A DNA stretch of 64,000 nucleotides from Gautieria morchelliformis (Eukaryota > Basidiomycota > Agaricomycetes > Gomphales > Gomphaceae), in the NCBI GenBank assembly GCA_015179125.1, contig WHVA01000448.1, positions 1 to 64,000 on the forward strand, given 5' to 3'. Position 1 is the stretch's first letter. Every line of letters begins with the position of its first letter. The notes under the pieces were generated by a model that had not been told where the DNA came from, ran no database searches, and worked only from the letters and a program-made list of their open reading frames with translations. This document shows positions 22,330 through 34,099 of this stretch, piece after piece. The position numbers and the translations under genes are program-made.

Positions 22330-23955
22330 ATGGCCGCTCGACTATTTCCTGCCAAAGTCAACGTCACGCCACAGACTCGCATCTTGTTTACATCCAGCAG
22401 CCAATTCGTCTCGTATGATGCAGCCGCCCTTCACCTGATATCCTTTGACCGCAGCACAATGGAGATGGCGGAGACAACAATCGACTTCGCTGGAGAAGAA
22501 ATCACAGATGCCGCGTCATTTGATGACAGCTTGTTCATTCTATCGAGGACTCCGTCAGGTAGTCAATGGGAAAGGTCAGTGGCGTCCCTGCGCTCACCGC
22601 TTCCGTGTATATGAACGTGTTCTGTAGGAAATGGCGACGGCGCTTTGATCTGAGCGAGGACAAGTGGACATCAGAACACCAGTTGTATGGGTATACGTTA
22701 CGACTGTATTCGCTTGCTTCTGCTCGTCAGGTCGGCCCTCCGCTGTCTGTGCCACTCCCCGCGGTCCACATGAGGCTTCGTGCCAGGGGTGACAAGGCCA
22801 TCGTGATGACTATTGGCCCACGCTGTGTCGCCTCCATATTTCAAGCACCCGTTGGAGGCCACGATCGCTGGCAGACTCTTCACGAGGAATTGACATGGGT
22901 GGGCCGTCCTTAGGTTGGTGCTAGTCTGAGCACTGAGTTAGTATTCCACACCCAGGATCCCAGAGAAATAGCTAACCAGCGGGGTTACGAAAACCCAAAT
23001 GATGAGCCTGCCTTTTCAGGCGAGGGAGAGGGGGACGACGCAGAGGAGGACGCGGACGAAGACGAATCGCCTGGTGATAGATATGAATATCACGACAGGC
23101 ACATCCTTGACTACACTTTCCTCTCGGACACCTTAGTCCTCCGGCTGTCTGAAAGCGCTTTAGACCGCGGAGAAGCAATTTTTTTCCTAGATGCTTTCGA
23201 CTTGAACGTTTCGAGGGTCTCCTCTGAAGCAGACCAGGACGACCTGAAATTTGGTCGACATTTGCCACGCGTCCTAGAAGTCACAATCTGTGAGAATTGG
23301 GCGTACACCGGAATGACGACTGCATTTATTTCTAGAGACAATATGTCGATCTCTCAATCAGATATCATGTCCGTGATGATTTACTGCAGGTCGGATCTTT
23401 GTCATGAATCACATTACTTCTATTGAAGCCACCCATCGCAGTGACACTCCCCGTCAATTCTTCTTACGAGCTTCCACGCTCTTGTCCCTCATCTCCGACG
23501 CCTCGCCTAGGGACCGAGTGTCGGAGGCGATCATCTTTTCCGCAGAAGGCCCGACACCGTTCACGCGCTATGCCGAGTCTCCTGGCGGACTGGAGCTATC
23601 TCCAGTACTGTCCAAACATCTCGCGTTATTCCCTATATGCGACGTAGATCCGGCATCTCAGCACCCCTCTTTGGCGATCCTGCGTTTCTTGAACTTCAGC
23701 GATCCCCATCGTCCTCCGACGCACATCGACGTACCTCTGGCGTCCCTGCTTGAGGGAGCGGCTGGCGCACCGTCTGATCTCGGTCGGGCGGAGGATCTAA
23801 GCGGTTTCTGGCCGAGGTTTGGGGTTCAGTGGAACGGAGGTGACATCTTGACTGTGTCTTTCGTGGACGTGGACGCCTGGCCAGCGGAGGGTGAGGCCAA
23901 AGCATGGCTTGTGAAGATGCCTGCAAGCGTGCTGCGGAAAATGGACCTCTCGTAG
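22330..23955 (+). CDS. Intact four-exon gene, function unknown (471 aa)
   Basis: Proposed exons are 22330-22574, 22628-22898, 22956-23289 and 23390-23955, with GT..AG introns of 53, 57 and 100 nt. They sum to 1416 nt and give one uninterrupted frame of 471 residues. The start MAARLFPAKVNVTP has no signal peptide or membrane segment. A strongly acidic stretch (GEGDDAEEDADEDE) lies in exon 3. The rest looks globular with alternating beta-like segments (LFTSSSQFVSYD, TYTLRLYSLAS-type strings). It resembles the non-F-box part of fungal F-box-like proteins only in general style, so I assign no function. The 5' site GTGGGC of intron 2 and the length of intron 3 are the least certain points. Confidence 0.7.
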
Positions 23956-24342
23956 GACGAGCGCAATTATTGGCTGTAGTTGAAAAAACACGCCTGTCGA
24001 TATATGTATGAACTATTGCGGTGCACATTTATGGGCTATGTACATCTTGTGCAATGCAAGTACGACAGGGTATTTGACACAAATACTTGCAATTACGAGT
24101 ATAAACCTCAAAACTTCCTAGTTGACCTCTATCAGCGCGGTGTTTATACAGTTTGGCTGACCTCAAAGGCGTTTTGATGGGAATATGAATGCCATCTGGG
24201 CCCAATGTGCAAGAAAGATAGGTTTGCAGAAACCTCATGCGCTCGCGATGGATTCAAGCGTCATGCTCCATTTTGCAACCTTTGGGTGCGCTTGAACCTA
24301 GAGACGCAAAGTCAGCTCCAGCACGCAGTGTAAAATGGTCAT

Positions 24343-26448
24343 TTATTTAACCTTAGCGGGATCGAAGCCGGAGACTTCGAGACCTTGGAGAGAAGTAGCA
24401 CGTGAAAGCGCCACATACGCTTGGCCTGCCAATGATGTTTAGTTGTGAACATGGCAACGAGCCAAAATCGCACCTTTCTCAAATACTTTGTTGAGATCAA
24501 CTTTGACGCGGTCCAAAGTCTGTCCTTGGGACTTATGTATGGACATTGCCCAGGCCAGAATGAGGGGAAGCTATCACGAAGTCAGTATGCAGTACCTTCC
24601 GCGGCAGTACCACTCAACTTGTGATCTGCTCGCCTGCACTTCACCATTTGGTAACTCAATTTTCCAGGTCTCCGGCTGGATCATGACCTCCCTATATTGA
24701 CCTGGCTGGCCTTGGATTGGGAATTTCACCAGCGGATATTTTACACCACCAACACCTGCGCCCTTCGGATTCTTCGATTTGCCTTCTTCGGGCACTTCCG
24801 GCTTCCCCCACGTGGATGGGTCGACAAATTTCACCACCTTACCCATGCTTCCATTGACGAGCGTCTCATCAGTGTTTTTAATCAGCATAACCTGAGAATC
24901 GACCCTGAGCTGCAACTCAATGGGAGCCATCAGATTCGAAAGTTGCTTGTCGCGGTATTCCTTCTCCGCAGAGCCAGCGTCTGTGGCCCAATACGTATGC
25001 ATCTCCCCTCGTAGGGTTTGCATACGTGCCTTGTTCGCGCGATCGACATCCTCACGGCGAGGGAAGCTGTAGGAATGTGAGTTTGACAGGCTAACTAGGA
25101 CACCAGGACGCACAGTTCAGTAGGCACAATCCCATCCTCATAGACCACTGGACGAGATAGGGCCTTGAACCTGGCGATTGATGCTTGACTAAGGCGCCCA
25201 AACCGCATCTCATTTAGCATATCAACGAATTCTGTCGGGAATTTAGAAGGGCTGTTAAAGCAAGAGCAATCCACAACCCACCCTGATCTTTTTGCCGGAA
25301 GACCTTGGTAAGATTGAAAGTGCGTTGGATACAGTCCCCCCATTTGTTCGCCTCGAATGCGAATTTAACTTGACCGCCTCTCACAACAGGTGGTAGCTGG
25401 AAAAAGTCACCAGTGACAATGAGCTGAATGCCGCCAAATGGTCTCTCATTCTTGCGCAAAATGCACGCAATGCGCGCCAACTTGTCGAACAAGTCACCCT
25501 CGACCATTGAAACTGTGCAACGATTAGCTGTTTGGGGTGGATCTCTCAACTTATGCCTTACTTTCGTCCATGATCAGCACTTTCGTTCTCACCCACCGAG
25601 TGGAGGCCTTTTTATTTCGCTTGATCTTGGTTGCGAGCTGCTCGGGGCTTTCTAAGCCGAGGCCAATGCCTCCAAAAGAATGGAGCGTAACGCCTCCAAT
25701 GTTGCAAGCTGCAATGCCTGTTGAGGCAGTGATGGCCACGGCATCGTCACTTGGGCGAAACCTTTGGCGGAGACTCTTGATGATCTCACGAAGCAGCACA
25801 GACTTCCCGGTTCCTATATGCGTGTGTGAATGATGGAACCTCTATGTTGAGTTGATTAGGATGTTACATACCAGCTGAACCAGTGAAGAACACGTTATTT
25901 CCGGCCTCAACAAGTTTGAGGATCTGCTGTTGCTCATTGCTCAGAAAAATACGAGCCACATTGGTTGTGACACCATCTTCTGGAAGTGGTGGAACGAACG
26001 GCCTTGGCGCAATGGAAGCTGATCCGAAGGTAGATGTAGTGGCAGCTGGACCTGGAGCAGAGGTGTGTCGGGGCTCCTGCTTGACGTTATCGCCCCGATC
26101 CCAGCTTGAAGGCAAGACGCGCTTCTTTGCCACCGGACCTGGTGCATAGCTCTCCGGTTCGGAGAGTCTCTTTTGAGGGACTGAAGAGGAAGGGGCGAGC
26201 GCCTTCTGGGATGTTTGGCGATTTGACTCTAGTACAGCTTGGATACGCGCCACACGGTCATCATAACCAGCTGCCTTCGTAATTTTAGGTCTGGGCGGTC
26301 GTTCTGGTGAGGAGGGCCATTCGATAGGTTGTGAGGCTTGGCTATTGGTCGCGTGAGATTGAGAGTCGGACCAGTCGCGTTTGATGTTCCTAAGACCTGA
26401 CGTTGGTTGTTTACTCGTCTGTCCATTCAAGGGATTCAGAGGAGACAT
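24343..26448 (-). CDS. PIF1: ATP-dependent DNA helicase PIF1
   Basis: Superfamily 1B 5'-to-3' DNA helicase acting in nucleus and mitochondria on replication stalls, G-quadruplexes and telomeres in characterised fungi. Seven exons (26448-25872, 25813-25562, 25512-25282, 25231-25114, 25066-24619, 24570-24474, 24425-24343), with GT..AG introns of 47-58 nt, total 1806 nt, or 601 residues without a stop. Walker A GSAGTGKS spans intron 1. Also present are ASTGIAA, the Walker B DEIS across intron 2, [32 protein letters not shown] and QAYVALSRA. The N-terminal ~190 residues are low-complexity with Lys/Arg clusters, usual for the regulatory tail. It is shorter than yeast Pif1. It differs clearly from the Helitron helicase at 1950-3155. 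Confidence 0.95.
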
Positions 26449-27289
26449 GAAGTTATCAATAAGAAGAGTTGGGCGGGGTAATCAGAGAGGATTTGGAACG
26501 TGCAGGACGCTGGCGGACACGACTGTAAGAGGACGCTCAGCTTAAGTAATGTCTTGTTCAAAGGGCGGCACGTGACCGCGTTTTCGCGCAAACTCCGTCA
26601 ACAGCCCAGTAGATGTAACTACTCAGGTTCTTTGGAGTCTTCCTGCTTAGTTTGTGGCCCAAATCCTGCCTGTTATATTCTGTGATCTGACAGATAATTC
26701 TTCTGATTACAGTATCCCACATAGTTTCTGGAGATACCAGTCGCCAAAATGAGACGCACTACTAGTACATAGCATGTAAATACTTCGAGACTCTGAACAA
26801 CCCCCGGCCAATGATGTAACATGTTGATTCCGACTGGTACTTGAGAAACTATGTATTCTAAAGAACTCGTCTGAATCCCGGCTCAGAGCTCTAGCTTCGT
26901 TACATCTGCCATCCTCTTAGTTTGTGTAACCTGTCACTAGCAGCGCTAATTCACAATGCTGGAGCAACTGGAGAAAGTTGGGAGGTGATGCATACTTTAA
27001 ATCCAATTGCAAAACCCTCCAGTACTGCTCCTGATGTAAAAAATGTCAAATTTCGCGGACTTGGCCTGAGCGCTCACGGCGCCACGTGCCGGCCTGTCAT
27101 AAAGTTCAGCCCGGCATCAACCGCCGCTGACTTTTGGCGGTCAACAGTGGCAATTACCATTTGAAGCATTGGGGTCCATCGATCGGTACCGCACGCTGCT
27201 GACGTGTTGTGGTTGAACAGGTCGCTGGCACCCAACGCCAAGTGGCGGCCATTGGTGCACTGTCGATTTCCACGAGGAACCTCGTCACC
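26449..27289. other. PIF1 upstream region; no recognisable gene
   Basis: About 840 bp holding the likely PIF1 promoter. No coding motif was seen. At 27222-27260 a short sequence (CCAACGCCAAGTGGCGGCCATTGGTGC) recurs inverted at 34113-34148. Confidence 0.55.
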
Positions 27290-27840
27290 CCCTCTCAGGT
27301 GAGCCCTGTTTTCTAACATTCAGCGCTGAGACTCACCTGCTCTTGGCCTCCCTCACTGTACCCCGCCGTCCACTCGCGTGTCCATCTGCGCCCCACCCTG
27401 TTTCCCGTTGTCACGCAATGCTTGGCACCGTGCTGCGACATGCCCCATCACCTGCCGTCCACACCCAGCACCCAATCGTGGCCACTGGTGCTCCGTCCCG
27501 TGGCGTGAAGGACAAGGTCCCCACTCGCTCCCCCTCTCAGGTGAGCGCTGTTATCTAACATTCAGCCCTGAGACTCACCTGCTCTTGGCCTCCCTCACTG
27601 TAACCTGCTGTCCGCTCGCGTTCCACACCGCATCCCACCTGGTCACTGTCGCTCGCCGTCCACTCGCGTTCACACCGCGATCCACCAGTCAACGTCGCTC
27701 CCTGTCCACACATATTCGCGCCCTCGCCGAAGTACGTGTAGACGCCTTCACCGTTCCCACCCAAGGTCTGTTTAACGCCTTCACTGTTCCCACCCAAGGT
27801 CTGTTTATCGCCTTCACCGTTCCCACCCAAGGCTTAGTCT
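27290..27840 (+). repeat. Direct repeat pair plus 33-bp tandem array
   Basis: About 85 bp (CCCCTCTCAGGTGAGC ... CTCTTGGCCTCCCTCACTGTA) occurs at 27290 and again at 27531. From 27742 a 33-bp unit (ACGCCTTCACCGTTCCCACC...) is repeated three times, encoding AFTVPTQGLF-type 11-mers in one frame. Each of the larger repeats contains CAGGTGAG, a perfect splice-donor context. The region could be non-coding exons or simply satellite-like. Confidence 0.75.
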
Positions 27841-28132
27841 GTTTAAGTGCAGCTCACCTTTCAACTTCTTTTTCGTACAGCCATGGAAGAGCGCCATCAA
27901 ATTTTTGTCATTGCTCTAATGCGCCTCAGCGATACCGTATCTCGTTATCGATGCGTTGCTGTTGTAAGTTCTAGCTAGCGCGTCCTCTCCATATCCCAAG
28001 AAACACTAATTTGATGAACTAGTTCCACCATGATTGTCTACATGGCCGCCTCCCGCTAGCAGCCTGTTTCATTTTATCACTCTTGTGAAAAAAAGAGAGA
28101 ATGCGCTTATCATCGAGGCTGAGCTCGCAGCC

Positions 28133-29818
28133 ATGGAATCTGAATTTGCTCGGTCTGGACATCTTCCTTTGACACCTGCGCCATTCATATCAGCCATTCT
28201 ATACATGGCTCTTTCGATTCGGATGGAAGACCGATACAGTGGTTCTAGCCCTTTTCCTCTCCATGCGATCGGGCGCACTCCGAGAATCGGAGGTCAGATA
28301 GTTCCGACTCTGTCAGGGTCTGTGTTCACAGCTGTCCTTTCATGGCAGACTATGACGACGGTGTGACCGTCATTGACATAACTGATCTATCTTCGCCAGC
28401 ATACTGCTTTGTTTCGCTGCGTGGATTGGAGGCTGCAAAGGTCAGGGTCCCTTTGTCCATCCCTCTGACTGCTGAAACGTATGTGAGAGCATATTACCCT
28501 CTCCCCTCTGAGAAAAACTTCGGTTCTGTGGAAGAGAAAGAAGTTAATGACGAGGTGCAGCAGGATGTCGAGAAACATATCAGCCTCTTCAGAGGCATAA
28601 GGTTGATCGAACCTTGGGTGCTATACTCGACATGGCCCAGTGTTGGATATTTCAAAGAGCAGCCAAACCCCCAAGTGACTGAGTCGACCGACACGGGGCC
28701 AGGCATACCACCGTTGACCGAGCTCTGCCTCCAAGATGCAGCGGAGCATGCAACTTCTGAAGACATTGCTGCTATTGAAGCCGCCATCTCATTTCCAGGC
28801 GTCGGTGAAAGGCTGTTGAAGGTACTTGACAAACGTGAATGGTACATTTCAGATGCAATGGCGAGTGTGATGGTCACGGCACTCTCCGAGCATCCGGAGC
28901 GTGATCAGTCAATTCTGGACCTTTCTCCATATCCTCTCAGGGCGTGGCAGGTGATACATGTTGCTTCTCACTTCCCCAAGATTCAAGTCCTTAACCTGAA
29001 CAACAACCCTTATATCACCGTCGCAACATTGACTGAACTTCTTCCATCCCTTCCCGAACTCACTCACTCGTCTCATCATATATCAATGGGCTGACATCTC
29101 TCCGACTGAAGTACGTACGCTTCATTTTTCTGGATCCTTTCCAAACCTCCTGGCCATCTATCATCGTGATTACATGGGCAGTGGTTTCATGGGCATGGTG
29201 CCCGGTGAAGAGGCTCACAAAGTTGGCACGAATACCGATCTAGCGTCTAATCGGACCTCATTCACGTTTGCGCTCGGAATGCCAATGCGTCCTGACCCCG
29301 ATGTGAACGTCATTATAGGGACTTCCGTACCCTTCCTGTCGCCACGAGCTGTGGTGGTCTCCATGTGCGATATCTTCGACTACTTGAGCTGGCGGTCAGA
29401 ACCCTGGCATCATAGAGACAAATCCAACATACGGGCTTGCTTCGCTTCTCTCCCGCGTGCGCCCAATGTTCCATTTGCAGAACGTGCTATCGGAAACGTT
29501 CCAGGGGGGATAGCTTTGTGTGCTGATGGATGGATGTTCCTAATTACTTTGTCCCGCATCGAGGACTCACCGCGAGAACATGGCTTTGTGAAGTACAAGT
29601 TTTCCGAGTCCTCTGTTGGTCAGCACGAACAGAAATTGTCGCCTCCAGAAGTGGAAGTCACGGACCTTGCTGGATGGTTGGCCGCTCTCAATGCCACGGA
29701 CAAGGTGGAGAAAGAATGGGTTGAGAGGTTGTCTGGTTATCTCAGCGGTGAGAGGGATTCCTTGATAACCAAAGAGAGGGCCAGGGAATGCCTTGCCAAT
29801 ATAATCAAGGATGAGTAA
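28133..29818 (+). CDS. LRR-like gene, function unknown
   Basis: The proposed start is ATG at 28133 in a good context (GCAGCCATGG). Intron 28293-28348 joins PRIG to D-YDDGVTVIDITD in phase. A long exon follows with an acidic middle and a leucine-rich-repeat-like segment (IQVLNLNNNPYITVATLTELLPSLPELT). Near 29065 the frame must shift by one or two bases to reach NGLTSLRL, then intron 29111-29181 and a last exon ending NIIKDE at 29818. The single discontinuity may be a sequencing error, an unrecognised small intron or a real mutation. An upstream exon at 27883-27963 (MEERHQIFVIAL) with a good GTAAGT donor might be an alternative 5' end. The family is not recognised. Confidence 0.55.
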
Positions 29819-31434
29819 CACTTGAGCGCTGCCATCACTCAATTCCGCACAGACCGACGACTACTCGCATCCAGCACTCACATGTTCCCTCACACTTATC
29901 ACATCACACAGAGACTCACACATCTTATCTCATAACACGGTAGACCCTATGGTGGGAGGCATGTGTGAGTGACAGCAGTGGCAGGGAAAACATACAATCA
30001 ACATAAATAAGACGAGAACGACTAAGGAGCGACTGACAAATGTAACGAGAACTATAATATCCAAATAACCTGGAGTTATACACGGTTCACAGGTGTTAAC
30101 GCCGTGTGGAGTGAACGGGAGCGTGCAGCTCACAGGGAGCGAGTGGTGACGAGGTTCTCACTGTGGATAGCGAATCCATTGAAACCTAGTGGGTTTACCC
30201 ACGGGGTTTCTGTTTTCAGTGGGTACATCATTGAAACAGCCCCCATTGAAACAAACCAATGAAATTATTCAAGTGGTTGGACCAGTAGAATTTTCAGTGG
30301 CTTTGTCACTTAGTTTCCGTGCCATAGGAACTACATATTCAACGTAATTATCATGAGAATTTCAGTGCTCGAAGGCCTGGATTGCCGTTGTTCGCACACT
30401 TAAAAATTTTCAAGATAGCTCATGGAGCACTCAGTGAAATCCAGCGAATTAATATATATATTTCTGGGCAAATATACTGAAGTTTCCATATATGTATCAA
30501 TGAATTTCCATGCTTGAGGTGCCGGAATGCTACTGCGGCCCCAAGTGACAACTGCTTTTGAGATACAGCACTAAGTATAAGTACACTGTAGAAAGAATAA
30601 GCGCTATATTTCAGTTCCGCTTGCACTACAGCTAAATTACAGTACCGACTTGTACTGAAATTTAGTCCCCAAAAGATAATTTCACAGAGCACTAAAAATC
30701 AGTACTATACAAGTACTGAAATTTAGGTACAGGAAAAAATGCAAAGTCCAAATGATGAATGAGATTTTTTTTTATCTAATCATGATCAATCTCCAGAAGC
30801 CAACTAAGTACTAGTGCAAGTGTCTGGGGTATGATCACGAGTTGCGCTACTACCTAGTAGGCAAGATAATCGATTTCCGGCTGAAGGCGAAAGGCACAGG
30901 ACGAGTCGGAGTACAACCTGGCTGACTAATGCAAGAACAAGTGTATGCGCGCTCTTCATCCTTCGCTCTCGCCATCGCCACCATGGTCAGCCCCTCAACT
31001 CGCCTCGTTGTAGCGCACGTAGTATTCTTCTCCCACTCTCCTCCTTACACCCGTGTCCTGGTTGGGCAGAGTCTTGAACTCAGCCTGACTGCACACACGA
31101 GATTGACCCCTCCTGCACGGTTACCGGACCGCCTGCACGCTCAGCCGACCTGAGTGACCCCAGGTTCTCCACCACCGCACCAGGTAGCTGTCCCAGCTGT
31201 TCTTCATGGCAGAAGCTGTCGCACGATTTGATAGAGAGACCGATTGAGGCTGTGAAAAGGAAGATGGTGAGTTGGGCGTTCGCTCGACCCATCCCCTGTA
31301 TACAACACGTACATCAACGATGCCTCCTCCAATATTTCCGACAAGCATGTCAATGAGGTACATTAGTATTTTAAGAACTAACAGAACCGGTCAGCACCTT
31401 TCTATGAAAGCCTATCGCGGCGGCGGGTGCGGGT
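29819..31434. other. No recognisable gene; AT-rich repeats
   Basis: An AT-rich stretch with many TTTCAGTG/CACTGAAA motifs. 30162-30260 contains, inverted, the CTATCCACAGTG-ended sequence seen at 16592. No coding motif was found. Confidence 0.55.
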
Positions 31435-31734
31435 GTGGGCGCGAGCTCGAACTCGGCATGCTCAGGCGCAACCGCGCTCACGATGACAGCGTCGAGCAGT
31501 GCACTGATGGCTGCGGATGTGGAGCTCGACATTGAGGAGCGCGCACTGCACCTGGCAGTCGAGGAGACGTTTGAGGAGATCGGGTGGCGGTGGATGCCGT
31601 GGGCAGCGAACAGGCGCGCCATACGTGTGGGCGAGCTTATCCTGATTGTGGACTCGGACATGTTGTACTGGAGGATTGCCTCATGGATGCGATCGGGGTC
31701 TACCTACCACGCGCACGACGAGTTTACTGTTTAG
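31435..31734 (+). pseudogene. Possible family-2 glycosyltransferase fragment
   Basis: A short open frame carrying LDIEERALHLAVEETFEEIGWRW, PWAANRRAIRVGE and ILIVDSDM. The last string resembles the first DxD-type nucleotide-sugar motif of fungal GT2 enzymes (LIVDSDT). It stops soon after, and nothing before or after continues the domain, so it is at best a gene fragment. Assignment rests on a single motif and its lead-in. Confidence 0.35.
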
Positions 31735-31889
31735 TATAATCTCCAGGCTCCATGAGGAACGGGAAGCACCATGGAGATATCAGCCTCTGCGCCGCAGCGC
31801 TCCGTCTATGGCGATGGTGTGCATGTGCACGCTGCATCGACTACTCCTTTTTTCACCGCAAGCCCACAGGCGAGGACGAGTTGATGACC

Positions 31890-33128
31890 CAGCCTGAGTC
31901 ATGCCGCCGTGCCAACCCTGAGCATCATGCCGAGGCATAGGCCGTCCTCTGCTCCGCGCAGCAAGCTCGATCTCATACATGCGTGCCCCGTGCTGCTGCT
32001 GCCACTGCGTGGACGAGGACAGCCTGCGATGGCCTGCGATGCGCCATGCCCATGCACACACACATGCCTCAAGCCCAGCCAGACACTCCACGCGGTGTAT
32101 GAGTCCTCAGTCCGCACCGACCCCACCGTACAAGACTACAAGACCGTTGCACCCGCAGGCGGCGTCATCCAAGCTCGCGGATGTCCTCCCCCATCCACGC
32201 CATGCTCTACCCTCCCATAGTGTGGAAGTCCCCACAGCTCTGACAACAGATCACCCACCCACCTGTGCCCCAAGTGCCATGGCACATCGTCCAGACCCAC
32301 CTATACTCGTGCTAAACACCAGGGGTGCGCTACCTAACACCGTCCCCGTCAGCCTGTCACTGCACACACATGCATCCATGTGCCACATGCAGCTCAAATC
32401 CACCGCACCTGCACCAGGTCTTGACTCTGGTCAAAATTTCTCTGATGTGGTAAGTAACCTTCATTACTGTACTCTTGCTTCTGTTGCACAAACTCATAAT
32501 ACTCTGCCAGTGCCCCCCAATTCACGTTTGACGCTCACAGTCGGTGTAATGCTTGTTTTCTATAGCAGATGAAAGCATGAGCATCACGCACCACCTGCCG
32601 CATCCCGAGGCTTGCATACTCATGCGTGTCCATGCACCATGCTCTGCTCCGCTCAGGGCCGGACATGCAGCAGGCTCGATCCCATGCGTGCCCCATGCTG
32701 CCGTTGCGTGGACGAGGACAGCCTGTGATGGCCTGCACACACACACACGCCTCTGGGATGTGCATTCGGACCACGCAGCCAGAATATCCAGGCGGCATAT
32801 GGGTCCACACCGATGCCACCTACAAGACTACAAGACAGTCGCACCTGTGGGCCACGTCGTCCAAGCTTGCGGATCTGGACCACCCCGTGCCCATGCCCCA
32901 TATCCAGATCCCCGCCCATGCTCATGCCAAAGACCACGGAGGTACTCTGTCTAAAAGGTGACCATCGCGCAGGACAGCGCACACACATGCAACCATGTGC
33001 CATCTGGGGTCTCGACCCTCGTCAAAGCGTCTCCGATGTGGTAGGTAACCTTCATGACTGTAATCTCGCACCTGTTGCACGAACTCATAATACACTGCCA
33101 GTCCCCCTCAATTCACGTTTGTAAAGAG
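31890..33128 (+). repeat. Tandem segmental duplication (~600 bp x2)
   Basis: 31890-32540 and 32575-33128 share the same order of blocks: a GCAAGCTCGAT/GCAGGCTCGAT lead, TGCGTGGACGAGGACAGCCTG, a (CA)n tract, ACAAGACTACAAGAC, GATGTGGTA(A/G)GTAACCTTCAT, CATAATAC, and CAATTCACGTTTG. Similarity by eye is about 75-80 percent with indels. The many open frames are side effects of the GC-rich repeat; no product is recognised. Confidence 0.75.
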
Positions 33129-33580
33129 CGTCATTCCCAGAGGCCGTCGAGTCCATTTACAACGTTACCATCAGTGTTGCATGCATCACTGTGGCTTCTG
33201 TTCACGATTGGCGGAATCCCCCAAGGTAGCAATCATTGAGCATGAGTCGGGTATGTGTGGCTGACGGCGGGGGTTGCTAGCCGCGACTGATTCTGTTTTT
33301 CTTTTTGGTACCAGCTATTATGCAGGTCATCTACTTTTTCTCATGTCTTGCATTGCTCTCATGTCTTGCATCGCCAAGCACAGATGCACACCATTCCCAG
33401 ACGTCTGCTTGCAGTCTTCCACGCTCTTTAGCACATGCTCACCCATCCTAGAGGCCCCAAGTAGCCGGCCGATCCAGGTGAGTGTTGATTGGTGTCACGT
33501 CGTGTTCACTGACTTAGGCAGCAGGTCACTGGTGACTGCCGCCTTTGCCTCCTTTCGGCTCCCGGCGCACTGTCGCGGTA

Positions 33581-33745
33581 CTGAAGCAGCCTGGTATGTG
33601 GTTCATGGATCCGATCACAGTTTTTCAGTGATTTTTACCTTAGGTTTCATTGCCATTCTGCCACTCCACTGAAGCACCCTGGTATGGGTTTCATGGATTG
33701 GAAAGTGGTATTTCAGTGATTTTCACCTTATGTTTCATCTGTATT
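33581..33745 (+). repeat. ~80-bp direct repeat pair
   Basis: CTGAAGCA(G/C)CCTGGTATG ... TTTTTCAGTGATTTTTACCTTAGGTTTCAT occurs at about 33581-33655 and again at 33670-33745 with small changes. Confidence 0.75.
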
Positions 33746-33929
33746 TTCCGTTGTATATATTGATTTATGACTTGAAATAATGGGGCATTCAGTTGCTGCA
33801 TCTCTGAAATGTGGTGATAGAACCACGGGGTCGTAAGTGACTATCTCACGGGAACCCAGTGGTCGTCGACTCGAAATGCCTGGTTCAATCCATTGGTCTT
33901 CCATTGTAGGATCCCTGAATACCCATGAG

Positions 33930-34096
33930 TCAACCCTTGAAACCAACTCATTGAAACGAAACTTTTTCCACTGAAACCGATTCATTGAATTTTCAATGGG
34001 TTCTATTGGTATTTACACTATCTATAATGGTTTATATACTGAATCCTCAGTGGGTCCACCCAATAGGATTCATTGGGTTGACTACCCACAGTGTTC
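33930..34096 (+). repeat. Dispersed CACTGAAA/CATTGAAA element
   Basis: Dense short inverted motifs (CATTGAAAC, CACTGAAACC, TTCAATGGG) ending GACTACCCACAGTG. Related segments occur at 16545-16592 and, inverted, at 30162-30260, each with a CTATCCACAGTG-type end. This pattern suggests a degenerate MITE family. Confidence 0.5.
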
Positions 34097-34099
34097 TTC

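Noticed and set aside
31780..32126. Cys/His-rich minus-strand frames
   Set aside because: They arise from GC-rich and (CA)n repeats and are duplicated with the segment; no conserved family pattern.
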